Shown piece by piece: positions 1 to 10,692 of a stretch of DNA of 64,000 nt (position 1 is its first letter; every line of letters starts with the position of its first letter). Source of the DNA: Stromatinia cepivora. Its lineage: Eukaryota > Ascomycota > Leotiomycetes > Helotiales > Sclerotiniaceae. The notes below the pieces were generated by a model, which did not search any database, had not been told where the DNA came from, and worked only from the letters and a program-made list of their open reading frames with translations. The translations under genes were made by a program, and so were the position numbers. The stretch lies in assembly GCA_014898415.1 (NCBI GenBank), contig RCTD01000001.1, positions 310,001 to 374,000 of the forward strand. The letters run 5' to 3'.

Positions 1-20
1 CTTCCCCTTAACATTTTCAG

Positions 21-1777
21 CTTCCCGATTGCGCAATTATTATCAACAATGCTATGATATATCAGTTAAATGTCTAACGTATTCAACTAGAGATGTTTCC
101 GCAATTACTCATGCCCCAGAGATGTTGGGTGGCAGAGTGAAGACACTCCATCCATCAGTTCACGCCGGTATCCTTGCTCGCGACCTTGCATCTGACGAAA
201 AGGATCTCGCCGAGCAGAATATCGATAAAGTTGACTATGTCATCTGCAACCTTTATCCTTTCAAGGAAACAATCAACAAGATTAATGTTACAATCCCAGA
301 GGCTGTGGAGGATATCGATATTGGAGGAGTTACTTTGATCAGAGCTGCTGCCAAAAACCACACTCGAGTCACAATTCTGACCGACCCAGGAGATTATCCA
401 GAGTTCTTGGAAGAACTTGAGAAGGGTGATGTTACAGAGCGTAGCAGAAAGTTGTATGCATTGAAAGCATTCGAGCATACCGCAGACTATGACGCTTCCA
501 TTTCGGATTATTTCCGTAAGCAATACGCTGGAAATGGTGTACAACAACTTGCTCTGAGATATGGTGCCAATCCCCATCAAAAGCCTGCTCAAGCTTACGT
601 CACTGGGGGACCAATGCCATTCAAAGTCCTTTGTGGATCCCCAGGATACATCAACCTTTTAGACGCCCTCAATGCCTGGCCCTTAGTCAAAGAGCTCAAG
701 GCCGCCCTTGGCCACCCAGCAGCAGCCAGTTTCAAGCATGTCTCACCTGCAGGTGCTGCCATTGGTGTTCCTCTTACACCGGATGAGCGTAAAGTCTACA
801 TGGTAGATGATATTGCTGGTTTGGAGAACTCTCCTTTGGCTCAAGCATACGCACGTGCTAGAGGTGCAGATCGAATGAGCAGTTTCGGAGATATGATTGC
901 ATTGAGTGATATTGTTGATGTTCCAACTGCCAAGATCATCTCAAGAGAAGTTTCAGATGGTGTTATCGCTGCAGGTTACGAGGATGCTGCTCTTGAGATC
1001 TTGAAGAAAAAGAAGGGTGGTAAGTACCTTGTCCTTCAAATGGACCCAGACTTTACCCCATCTACACAAGAGACAAGAACCGTTTACGGCATTAATCTGA
1101 GCCAACGTCGCAACGACATTGTTATTTCTCCTAAATCATTCTCTTCTATCATTACCCCGAAAGATTCCGCTCCTCTATCAGACTCGGCCGTTCGAGATTT
1201 GACAGTGGCCACCATTGCTTTGAAATACACACAAAGTAACTCTGTTTGCTATGCTCTGAATGGTCAAGTCATTGGTCTAGGAGCTGGTCAACAATCTCGT
1301 ATTCATTGCACAAGACTGGCCGGAGATAAGGCCGACAACTGGTGGTTGAGGTTTCATCCTCGTGTTTTGGGTATCAAGTGGAAGACTGGTACTAAGCGCC
1401 CAGACAAGAGTAATGCCATCGATCTCCTCGTCAGTGGCGAATTACCAAAATCTGGCCCTGAGCGTGAGGGATACGAAGGTTTCTTCGATGAAGTTCCGGC
1501 CGAGTTCACTGAAAAGGAGAGAGAAGAATGGATGTCGAAACTCACACAAGTTGCAGTTTCAAGTGATGCATTTGTAAGTCTACATTTTTTCATTCATGTA
1601 ATACTCTACTAACATGATTAGTTCCCATTTATCGATAATGTCTACCGTGCCGCAAGATCAGGTGTTAAGTACATTGCCGCACCAAGTGGCAGCCAAAATG
1701 ATTCATACGTCTTTGAGACTGCTGAAAAACTTGATATCACATTTGTCGAACAAAGCATTCGTTTGTTCCACCATTAA
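21..1777 (+). CDS. ADE17: Bifunctional AICAR formyltransferase / IMP cyclohydrolase (ATIC), 5'-partial
   Basis: Catalyses the last two steps of de novo purine synthesis (AICAR to FAICAR to IMP) in the cytosol. The readable protein begins inside the N-terminal cyclohydrolase (MGS-like) domain at [21 protein letters not shown]. It continues through CNLYPFKET and RAAAKNH into the formyltransferase domain ([25 protein letters not shown]). It is open from 91 to 1573, then a 48-bp intron (1574-1621, GTAAGT..ctaac..TAG), then a last exon 1622-1777 ending in a conserved-looking R-L-F-H-H stop. Upstream, an acceptor at 20 and another at 90 imply a 12-nt exon (21-32, reading F-P-I) followed by a 58-bp GC-AG intron (33-90). 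Earlier exons lie outside the window. ADE16 and ADE17 are yeast paralogues; the symbol denotes the family only. Identity is very secure; the 5' splice model is less so. Confidence 0.95.
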
Positions 1778-4285
1778 ATTGTTTTATGGTAGCGGGATAG
1801 CGAGCGGATAACGCAAGGTTGGAAACACCCAGCCTCCACCCATTTGAGGGGAAAATGTATAGAGATACCCTACTATAGAAACGACCCATAGGGCGTAACG
1901 TGATATGAAAATTCAACATTTGTAGCTATTTTTGATTTGAGCCAGTTTTTGGGGCAATGCTTTGTAGAGTTATACAGAAGTATATGCAATATAACCCACA
2001 TGCCTAATCAGAGTAAGACGAATTCTTGAAACGTAGGATCGGGTAGGAAAATGATAAGGTCGTTCTTTTCTGACTGCCCTCACATGCAGCCGCGGCGTTC
2101 AACTGGAAATACGAATTGAATGCAGTGAATCTTTTATTAGAATATCATCCATCATTTGGTGTTACAGCTTACCTGTTCGGTTTGGTTGTTGTTGGAATTG
2201 GAGAAGGCGTTCGTTGGTAATATGTATGGCTTTTATTGTTCTTGGTGCGATGACGATTGGTGCGGATGGATGGATGGATGGATGGATGAGATAGATGTAT
2301 GAGATAAATGTATGAGATAAATGAATGAATAAATGAAAATAAATGAAGTAAGCAACCATTTTTTCGGATGGTACGGTAAGGAAAGGAAAGGAAAGGAGTC
2401 TGGAGTCGGGAGTGGATAGCCTATTCTTGTTTATATCTCTTGTATTCATTATCTTTTTCATCGGAGTTTTTGTCCCGTGTGTGCAAGAAACGGCTTGATT
2501 ACTCCGTGTAGAGGCGTCTGCAATCTGTATGGATGTTTGGATGGATGGATGGATGTCTCCGTCCGTTTTTGTGATTAAATATAGAAATTTGTAAGTCTTG
2601 GTTCTTGTTGTATAATATAGGTAGGTTGATGAAAAATTCATGATATATATATATGGAAAATTATGGTATAGAGTATGGATTGGATGAATTGGATTGGATT
2701 GGATTGGATGATTTGATTAGATTAGATTCAATTCGCAAATCAGGTGGGCAGATGAATATGCGCGTCCTGCATTCTTATCACATCTTTATATATAGAAATT
2801 TATCGGTACAGTGTGCTAGCTAGCTACCTAGCTAATGTATGTTGTATGTATGGTACCTGCGTAATGCTTCGATGAAGATTTGTTATCTGATGAGATGAGT
2901 ATCAAAGATCTTTCTACACGATAGATATTATTTTTCTTCTAAATGATAGCTTTAGATTTATGATTTATTGGAATTAAATCGATACGTACTAGAATTTCCT
3001 ATCAGACGATAATTGTCCAAGCTTCTTTTGAGATGGATTGATTAAGTTGATGCCGGTCATGAAATAACCGCCCAAGCTAATTTTCGCTAATGTGGAAAGG
3101 CTGGGGGAGTTAATGCTGTTTTAATCGTACGATGAATAAGAACCAATAAATCTCACGACCAAAATTCTTACCTTAGCATATAAATTATGATCAATTGTCC
3201 CCTGTTGTGCCCTGATCATTCATCACACACACCATGTTGAAATTTTAAAGCAGCATGCACATCACTAACGAATGATAGACGAAAGAAGCAATTTTCACTC
3301 TCACTCGCATATGTTTCCTTCAAGCATTAATGGTCGTTTCCTCCAATCAAATCCTGGTTTGTACCTTTTCACATTAAAGATGCAGATGCAGATGCATGAA
3401 GTCAGCTTGAGAGTATTGGAGGGAATTACATCCCGATTCCCCAGCTCTGCAAATCATCGATAGAGAAATGGTCCTGAGTGGTGGTCTGGTGAAGAGTGGG
3501 CGCCAAAAAAATAATATGGGAGATGGATGTTACCACCCTACTCATTTGCTTCTGGCGTGTGTAATTCTGTCTTTGGCAATTTTTCGATTTTGTTGTTTCC
3601 ATTTCCCCTCTCTCTCTCTCTCTCTCTATATTCATAAGTATTTTTTTGGTATGTTTGATGTTTCTTTCGTGGTTAAAAACCAACGAATGTCGAATCATTT
3701 ATATTACACCTCACTCAGCCTTGTGTTGAAACCGCAGTTCTTGCCCCCAAAGATCTAGACACTATATCTACGGGTAGAACTACCTTTTCTACATCCGTTT
3801 AGTTCGTGCGAATTGAAAAACGCATCTCTAATGCACACTACCATCGGGCGTCTATTTTGGTCCCAATATCTGTAAGGTTAGACCCCACCATTCATCCAGT
3901 TATATTCTTTCCTTTCAATGCGAGGTCGGTTTTTGGCCACTAGGTGTCCATACATCCCGGTCTGCATTCGATCTACAAGTCGTATCATTGCTTCCCATCT
4001 CCCGATTTTTCCAGATAGTCGTACGAAGCCTTGTATTTGATTCCAAATTTCTTGCTTTGTTGTTGCGCGCGCTACACAAAACCTTACCATCTCCCTTCCC
4101 TTCGATATCTGTTTTATCTTTTTTTTCTTGGTAGCTGGTCTCTAATTGTACAACCTCATCTTATTTTAACCATTTTACTTGCGTGCACTTCCATTGACAG
4201 TGCTTTGGTGAAGTCTTTCTTGGCCTCACGATATACTCGAGTAATTTGCATCAACTTGTCTTGCCTTTCTTTTCAGTTCATCACA
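1778..4285. other. Intergenic region, no gene recognised
   Basis: About 2.5 kb between the ATIC stop and the next start codon. It holds simple repeats and short open frames without recognisable protein character. The last 400 bases or so (pyrimidine-rich, from about 3.88 kb) probably include the promoter and 5' leader of the downstream membrane-protein gene. Confidence 0.6.
2264..2289. repeat. (GGAT)n microsatellite
   Basis: About six GGAT units. Related short tracts lie at 2536-2555 (GGAT) and 2686-2708 (GGATT). The same motif recurs in many intergenic stretches of the gene-bearing half, so it looks like a genome-wide simple repeat. Confidence 0.8.
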
Positions 4286-5954
4286 ATGTCATGTTAGTAG
4301 TCTGAATGTAAGATGTCGTTAATGTATCAGTATACTCATTGTTTATTTAGCACCACCTACAAACAAGGGGCGTTCGCCTCCCCTCACAAAGCCACGATCC
4401 TCTAGCAATTCATCTACAGCATCATCATCTTCCTCACTAAAGGTCCCTCGAACACCACGATTCGCCGAAGCTACTACTGTATATTCTCCTGTAGATGATA
4501 AGAGATCACCATTTGCAGACCCTCCAAAAACAGCAGATTCCTACGCTCCAAAAACACAAGCATACATGGCACAATCACAACCTTCCGATATTGGTTTCGG
4601 CTACATATCGGAAAATCAAAGACAGTCCCAAGGAGTTCCTGTCGAGATGCCACTTACTCCATCATCACCATTAAAGAGTGCATTGAGAGTTCCTGGTACA
4701 CCAGGAAGAATGATGCACCCGTTGAGTCCGATGTTCCGGGAAGAGCAAGTTTTGGAAAAGCATGAGGAAATGACTGAAAAGGAGCAAGCCAAAGATTTAG
4801 TACGAGATTCTGGAATTCAATTTTCTTGATTCATACTAACAATTGAACAGAAAGTCAAAACTAGAGTCAGGATAGCTAAGCTACTATTACGATTTGTAAA
4901 CTTTAGCTGCAGCTTAATCGTTCTCTCCATGGTCGCAACCACTTTTAGCATCTTCGAAGCAACGAAATCACTACCAGCTCGAAACAATCTTCCTCCTTGG
5001 GCAGATGGTACCAAAACTTGGCCTCAAAAAGTCGTTCTTGCTATATCATCTGTATCGCTCGCACTTTGTGTACTCATACTCTACAATTATTGGAAAGGAG
5101 GACACAAACGTGCGGAGAAAGTTGCAGTTTATTATACTCTCTTTGCAGTCGCATATTTTATCTTTAGTACGATTATGTGGGGTTTAGCAGCTGGTATTTT
5201 ACAAGGTGCAAGAACTACTGGAGATAATAAGGATATTTGGGGTTGGTCATGCGTCGATAATAAAAGACGACAACTATTTGAGGAAAAGATTGACTATGCT
5301 TTAGTCTGCAGAATTCAAGTAAGTTTCTCCTCTACCTCTTTCGCCATCCATCAATCCATTCTAACAAACTCCTAGTCTTGGTCCCTCGTATGCTGTATAA
5401 TAGAAATCGTCCTTGAATCCATCACAATCGCCCTCTACAGCGTCGTCTTCTACAGATACTACTCCAAACAACGACTTCGCAAATCCATGGCCATTCGCGA
5501 TCGGGCACGTTCGGATCTATACCTCGCTCAACTCCGCAGTCAATCTGCACCCAACACACCTGGTTTTGGTCCCTTAAGTCCCTCTTACTCTCAATATGCC
5601 AAATCTCCGAGATTCCCTCCGAGTGTGTATCAAAGTGCTCCGGATGTGGAAGAGGGAAGTGGGATCGGAACGAGATTTGTAGAGGCGAAGAGTGGAATGG
5701 CTGCTAGTAAACCGTTTACGTTACAGGCTCCTCCTATTAGAGTACAGAATGCAACGCCGAAGATTAATCAAGGGGGTTTTGAATCTCAGGCTCCTCCTCC
5801 GCCGCCACCTCAGCAACAACAACAGAGGGTGGTGGAACATGTGCAAGCGGCGCCTGGTGAACAAACTTATGCTAGTGTACCTATTCCAGGTGCATACGCA
5901 AGTCCACTTTCGAGTCCAGGTGTACAGCAGGGATTTCAGAGTATGGGGAGATAG
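4286..5954 (+). CDS. Conserved fungal four-helix integral membrane protein, function unknown
   Basis: Four-exon model: 4286-4292, 4351-4799, 4851-5318 and 5376-5954. All junctions are in phase and give 500 aa. The first coding exon is only ATG-TCA-T, followed by a GTTAGT donor. The N-terminal 150 residues are Ser/Pro/Thr-rich and disordered (many S/T-P sites, for example PLTPSSP and LSPMF). A charged segment (EEMTEKEQAKDLKVKTR) then leads into the membrane part. Hydrophobic segments lie near residues 165-185 (FVNFSCSLIVLSMVATTF), 215-235 (VVLAISSVSLALCVLILYNYW), 250-270 (YTLFAVAYFIFSTIMWGLAAG) and 310-330 (LVCCIIEIVLESITIALYSVVFY). The C-terminal tail of about 160 residues is Pro/Gln-rich. 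Four helices flanked by disordered tails resemble MARVEL-like proteins, but I cannot assign a family. Splice sites are canonical with ACTAAC or CTAAC branch points. Confidence 0.82.
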
Positions 5955-6700
5955 ATCCGCATAGACTCGGATAGGATAGGATGGGTGAGAGAAGAGAATG
6001 TAGATGTAGATAATTTTACTCGGTTTAGGAATTAGGGTGTGATTTGTGAGTAGGTTGGTGGATTTGGGATTTTCAAGAATACTTGTATGCAGATATGGTA
6101 TGCATGTATGGGGTTTATATTATTTTTATTTTTATTTTCTGAATATCTTTTTGGGGGATGGAGTTTGGATGGGTGGGGATGGGTGGATGGATTAAGATAC
6201 TCCCATAACGCTGCGTCGTTTTCTTTACTACTTTTTTGTTTTACTTTTTACTTTTTATTATTGGATGGGTGGATAGATGAAGGATGGATGAGGAAATATA
6301 GTGGCCTGGAAAAAGGGGGGGGGGGAATAGAATGTATACAGCATGTATACTGGGGATGAAATTAAACGGATAGGATAGGATTGGATGGATGGATCAGGAA
6401 TTATGAACTGATGAAAGAAAGAACTGGTGGATGAAAGGAAGGAAAGATTTAAAATGAAATACCCAATACCAAATACCCAGAAATTGAACGGGGAATGAGA
6501 GATATTACAGAAATCAAAAAATCAAAAATCAAAAATCTATAACTATAATTTATTCTTATTGGAAAAAAAAGAGCTGGGTTTGATGTTTATTATTAGATAT
6601 GATTTTAGTGATTAAATAGTTAAGTAGTATATAATATCTATCTACTAGTTTATTAATCTATTAATTTATATCTTTATATCTTTATATCTTATAGTTTTGT

Positions 6701-6783
<83 letters not shown>

Positions 6784-7523
6784 TTTTTAAACATTGGGAA
6801 TCGATTTTGAAATAATATAATATTGATTGATTATATAATCCTTTTTAATGGACGGATGGATTGATTAATGAATAGATGAATAGATGAATAGATATAATTT
6901 GAATCTTTAGATTTTTGAATATAGAGAGTCAAGGAGTAGGGAGAGAGAGAGATGTGAATGGATGAAGGGAGGGAGAAGGGGGAGAGGGGGGAAATGAGGG
7001 AGATGAGGAAAATATAATACCTATATCTTAAGGAATGAATGTTGGGTTGGTTTCCTGGAGGGCTTGGGGGAAATGAAATAGATGGATGAGTAAAATAGCT
7101 ATATCAACTAGATACACCAAACGCAATTCCATCATCATACAAAACATACTATAGAAATATACATCTGATGTACCGAGACGTATATAGACTCATGTGGCTT
7201 ATGGTGAAGGGTGAAATGCAAAATCGAGTTCTTTTCATTGAATAGATATCAGCTCGTAATTGAATTATGCATTTCTTCCCTCATCTGTCTGTCTGACTCT
7301 CTTCTTTGCTTTGCCTCCTCTAGGTATAATGCACTTCTGCACCATCACACACACGCACGCATGCACGTATTCTCTGATATCCTTTTGATCCTCCACCATC
7401 ATATGCTTCTAACGTTTCCTATTGCACCGATATCCATCCTTGCACAAAAACCACCCCATCAAACAGCACATCCCTCCAGCTCCTCCCTCCAGCTCCCTCC
7501 TCTCCATCTCAACTTAACCCCTC
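5955..7523. other. Intergenic region with simple repeats
   Basis: About 1.6 kb between the 3' ends of two convergent genes (membrane protein + and MPC1 -). It is rich in GGAT and polypurine tracts and contains a long TAA microsatellite. No coding signal is seen. Confidence 0.6.
6702..6782. repeat. (TAA)n trinucleotide microsatellite, about 27 units
   Basis: An uninterrupted run of TAA/AAT triplets of about 81 bp in non-coding DNA. Its length and purity make it likely to be length-polymorphic between strains. Confidence 0.95.
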
Positions 7524-8357
7524 TTATTTCCCAACAGCCTTCTCAACCTTCCCCTCAACCTTCTTAACCGCCTCCACAACACTCTCCTTGACCCCCTCAA
7601 CCCCCATTCCAATCTTCTGTTTAGCCTCTGCCTCTTTACCTCCCCACTTATGATATTGCATCCATCTATACCCTTGCGTAAGTTGTGCACCTTCATTTAC
7701 GAAATGACAGAGGAATAGAAGTGGGTTAAGTGGTGTTACGGCGAGGGAGTAGCGCATGAAGGTTGCGGAGTAGATGCAGAGGGCTAGGGTCATTTTGCCG
7801 GAGATTCTATTTGAGGTTAGTTTTTGGGGTTGAGGTGAGAGGGAAAGGAATGGGGGGGAGGGAAGAAGACGGGGGAGACGTACAAATCAGGACTCTTTTG
7901 AGTATCCATTACGGCAGCAATTGGGATTCCGAAGTTGGAGACTGGACCCCAGAAATCTGGAGACATTTGTTAGTAGGAGTTCAAACAACTTTCCGCGCAT
8001 GATTTTGATCAAGAGCTGCGAGTACTCTATCATGAATCTGGAATCGAAGCTTCTCTCCAATCCGTCAATTCCCCACGCACCTCGCTCTCCCTGCCTCAAT
8101 TGTCTTCCACTTCTATCTTCACCTTCACCTTCACCTCCCCATTCAATCCAAATTCCGTACCCAATCCAATCCCAAATCTAGCCTTCACCTTCCCATAAAT
8201 CCTACAATCCCCTCCCTTCCTTATCAATCCCAGCACCAAATCCCCCCTCTGCCTCTCCCTCAAAAAAGAAAGACCATAACTTACGAGTAGAACAAACATA
8301 GCTAACCGCCGGATTACTACGAATCTTCGCATTAATTGCTTTTACCAAGGCTGCCAT
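7524..8357 (-). CDS. MPC1: Mitochondrial pyruvate carrier subunit 1
   Basis: Inner-membrane subunit of the heteromeric carrier that imports pyruvate into the mitochondrial matrix. Three exons on the minus strand: 8285-8357, 7884-7956 and 7524-7806. All are in phase and give 142 aa. The protein reads [18 protein letters not shown].., then [32 protein letters not shown].., then [34 protein letters not shown]. These are the hallmark MPC-family segments, including F-W-G-P-V-x-N and the S-G-x-M-T loop. Donors are GTAAGT and GTACGT; the first intron is long (328 bp), the second 77 bp. A Lys/Glu/Val-rich C-terminal tail of about 35 residues ([22 protein letters not shown]) extends beyond the carrier core and looks like an amphipathic helix. 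The core identity is secure. Confidence 0.93.
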
Positions 8358-8944
8358 TGTGAATATCTGAAATATTCTTTGGGTGTTGGTTTCGAAAGAT
8401 GAGGTTGTGTTTTGTTGTTGATATCCAGAGTTTTGATGGGACGGACGGGAACTGGGATCGGATTTACCCTGAATTTGTCCGAGATTTTGGTTTGTGTCAC
8501 GTGGTGATAGGATTGGATTTTTGTGATGTGAGATTTGCGATTGAAATGAATTGGAATGGGGAAATGATGGTTAGGTTTGGGTTAGTCTAATGATCGATAT
8601 GACTGAGATACGACATATGAAATGGAGAGTCAAGCAAAATTATATAGAATTCAATTAGCGTTGTCACTTTACTTGCTTGCTTTTATGCTACAAATTTGTG
8701 AATTTTGGTATGTGAAGTCAAAACCACCCCTCAACGCCTTTATTCTGATTGAATATAACCTTCTTTGCATCGCCCCTATCATGCATGTCCATAAGTTTCC
8801 TTTGAATTTATCATCTTCCATTCCTTCATCGATCATCACGTCCAATATGCCCTTGGCCCTTCATCAGATTATATGCAAGATCCTCTGAGAATATCCTTTA
8901 AGATTTGATTTGACATGATCGTGGAACCCATTATCTTCAAGCAT
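8358..8944. other. Intergenic region (MPC1 promoter side / SmB 3' side)
   Basis: 587 bp between two minus-strand genes. It should contain the MPC1 promoter and the SmB 3' UTR. I see no additional gene or distinctive motif. Confidence 0.6.
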
Positions 8945-9708
8945 CTACCTGCGAGGTGGAGCAAAACCACCTGGTGGACCTGGGAAACCTGGAGGAGGGA
9001 ATCCACCACCAAATCCTGGAGGTGGTGCACCTCTTCCAAATGGTGGAGGAGCTGGCATACCCGGGAAACCACCAATTCCAGCAGCAGGGCCAGCCAAACC
9101 ACCTCTTCCAGCAGCCGGTCTCGCAATTCCTGTTCCTGCAGCCATTGCAGCTGATGGGACAGCACCACCTGGAACACTAGCACCCAAACGAGCGCTTGGA
9201 TCCGCTGGTGGAGGTGATTCGACAGATAGAGAAATAACATGTGTGCCTCGAATAATTGTAAGACCTAATGTGCGCTTTTCTTCGGTTTCGACGAGAGGTG
9301 GTGCAGCGGAACTAGCTCCAGGAGCAGTTGTGGCTTTTGGTGCCTTGCGCTTGACGCGTCTGAATTCTTCTGTATCGGCGAGAACGAGGTTCATGTGCTA
9401 TTGAATAGTTAGTAATAATCATTGTAATTCCTGCTTAAGTATCGGACCTTATCAAATGCTAACATCTGTCCAACCATTTGACGTCCATCATTCATAGTCA
9501 CTCTCATCCGGTAATTGATCTGTAATCCAGTCAGTTCGTAATTACATTCGAAATGATCGCGTAAAGCTATAATAGCTGCATTGAAGGATATTACATACGA
9601 GACCGGCCTGTAGAAAGAGTCAAAGTCAGCCTATAATGTCAACACAAGCTTATAATGGTTTTTGAGAAGGGGTATTAAACTCACCATCTTTCCCTGCTTG
9701 TTCGCCAT
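8945..9708 (-). CDS. SMB1: Small nuclear ribonucleoprotein-associated protein B (SmB)
   Basis: Core Sm-ring protein of the spliceosomal U1, U2, U4 and U5 snRNPs. Four exons on the minus strand: 9685-9708 (MANKQGKM), a 9-nt exon 9599-9607 (AGL), 9448-9519 (INYRMRVTMNDGRQMVG..FDK) and 8945-9397 (HMNLVLADTEEFRRVK..). Together they give 185 aa. Sm motif 1 is Y-R-M-R-V-T-x-N-D-G-R-x-x-V-G..F-D-K-H-M-N-L-V-L, and Sm motif 2 is L-G-L-T-I-I-R-G. The C-terminal half is a Gly/Pro/Ala-rich tail (GFPGMPAPPPFGRG, PPGFPGPPGGFAPPRR) typical of SmB/SmN. Without the 9-nt exon the helix-to-beta1 linker would lose three residues but stay in frame. The gene is divergent from RPL11, with 343 bp between the start codons. 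Confidence 0.95.
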
Positions 9709-10051
9709 GATGACTTTTGAGTGCGCGTTAATTACGGCTCTCTGATTTTCAAAGAATGTGTATAGAAGTTCGATGACTTCTTTTCAACTCCACAGCTCTG
9801 TTACAAGTGTATGAATTCTTGATAATGAGGTTCTTCAAGATCATTCATAAGGCTGGCTCGAGCTTCAAATGAAAAATTGTTAAAGCCTTAGCCACAAGGC
9901 AATAAGAAATTCTTACCTAATCACCTTTTAGGGTTTTGAGTTCTTAGCGAATATAATGTTTTTTTGAATCTTTCCGAAATTCTTTTTGAATTCGACGATC
10001 ACGACAAAAACCGACAATCTCTCACGACAAATCGTAACAGCATCATTCAAA
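9709..10051. promoter_or_regulatory. Shared divergent promoter of SmB and RPL11
   Basis: The 343 bp between the start codons of two divergent, highly expressed housekeeping genes must hold both promoters. It contains a TTTTAGGGTTTT element (9926-9937). The RPL11 leader ends in a typical fungal ..CATTCAAA-ATG context. Confidence 0.7.
9926..9937 (+). promoter_or_regulatory. Telo-box-like (Tbf1/Rap1-type) element upstream of RPL11
   Basis: TTTTAGGGTTTT, about 115-126 bp upstream of the RPL11 start codon. A matching AAACCCTAG element lies about 105 bp upstream of RPL33 in this window. TTAGGG-related boxes bound by Tbf1/Rap1-type factors are known in ribosomal protein promoters of several fungi. 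That this box binds such a factor here is inference. Confidence 0.5.
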
Positions 10052-10692
10052 ATGGCTGAATCCGGAGATAAGACCACCAACCCCATGAAGGAGCTTAAAA
10101 TCCAGAAGCTCGTTCTCAACATCTCTGTCGGAGAATCTGGTGACAGACTTACCCGTGCTGCCAAAGTTTTGGAACAATTGAGTGGTCAAACCCCAGTTTA
10201 CAGTGAGCATACACCAATTACTTTTGTTATCCATTTATCTCTAACAATTAAACTACAGGCAAGGCCAGATATACCGTCCGTACCTTCGGTATTCGTCGTA
10301 ACGAAAAGATCGCTGTTCACGTCACTGTCCGTGGCCCAAAGGCTGAGGAAATTTTGGAGCGTGGATTGAAGGTCAAGGAATATGAGCTCCGCAAGCGCAA
10401 CTTCTCCCAGACTGGTAACTTCGGTTTCGGTATCTCCGAACACATCGATCTCGGTATCAAGTACGACCCTGCGATCGGTATTTACGGAATGGATTTCTAC
10501 GCATGCATGACCCGCCCTGGTGAGCGTGTTGCCAAGCGTCGTCGCTGCAAGTCCTCCATTGGTGCCAACCACAAGATCAAGCGTGATGAGACCGTTAAGT
10601 ATGTTTGCACTGAACTTCTGATTGAGATGGCTTTATACTAATATTTTTTACTTAGATGGTTCAAGAACCGTTTCGAGGGTATCGTCAGATAA
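10052..10692 (+). CDS. RPL11: 60S ribosomal protein uL5 (RPL11)
   Basis: Large-subunit ribosomal protein of the central protuberance, which joins the ribosome with 5S rRNA and uL18. Three exons (10052-10202, 10259-10598 and 10656-10692) give 175 aa, the usual length. The sequence contains [93 protein letters not shown] and ends [12 protein letters not shown]. Introns are 56 and 57 bp with GTGAGC and GTATGT donors and CTAAC / ACTAA branch points. Two nearer in-frame ATGs could be missed by a naive open-frame start, because the frame is open for 66 bases upstream. The chosen ATG matches the conserved N-terminus. Confidence 0.97.

Noticed and set aside
2162..2641. 159-codon minus-strand open frame
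   Set aside because: Spans GGAT microsatellites and has repeated H-P-S-I runs typical of repeat translation.
9926..9937. TTAGGG as a telomere relic
   Set aside because: Single copies only, at fixed promoter positions of ribosomal protein genes; no tandem telomeric array.
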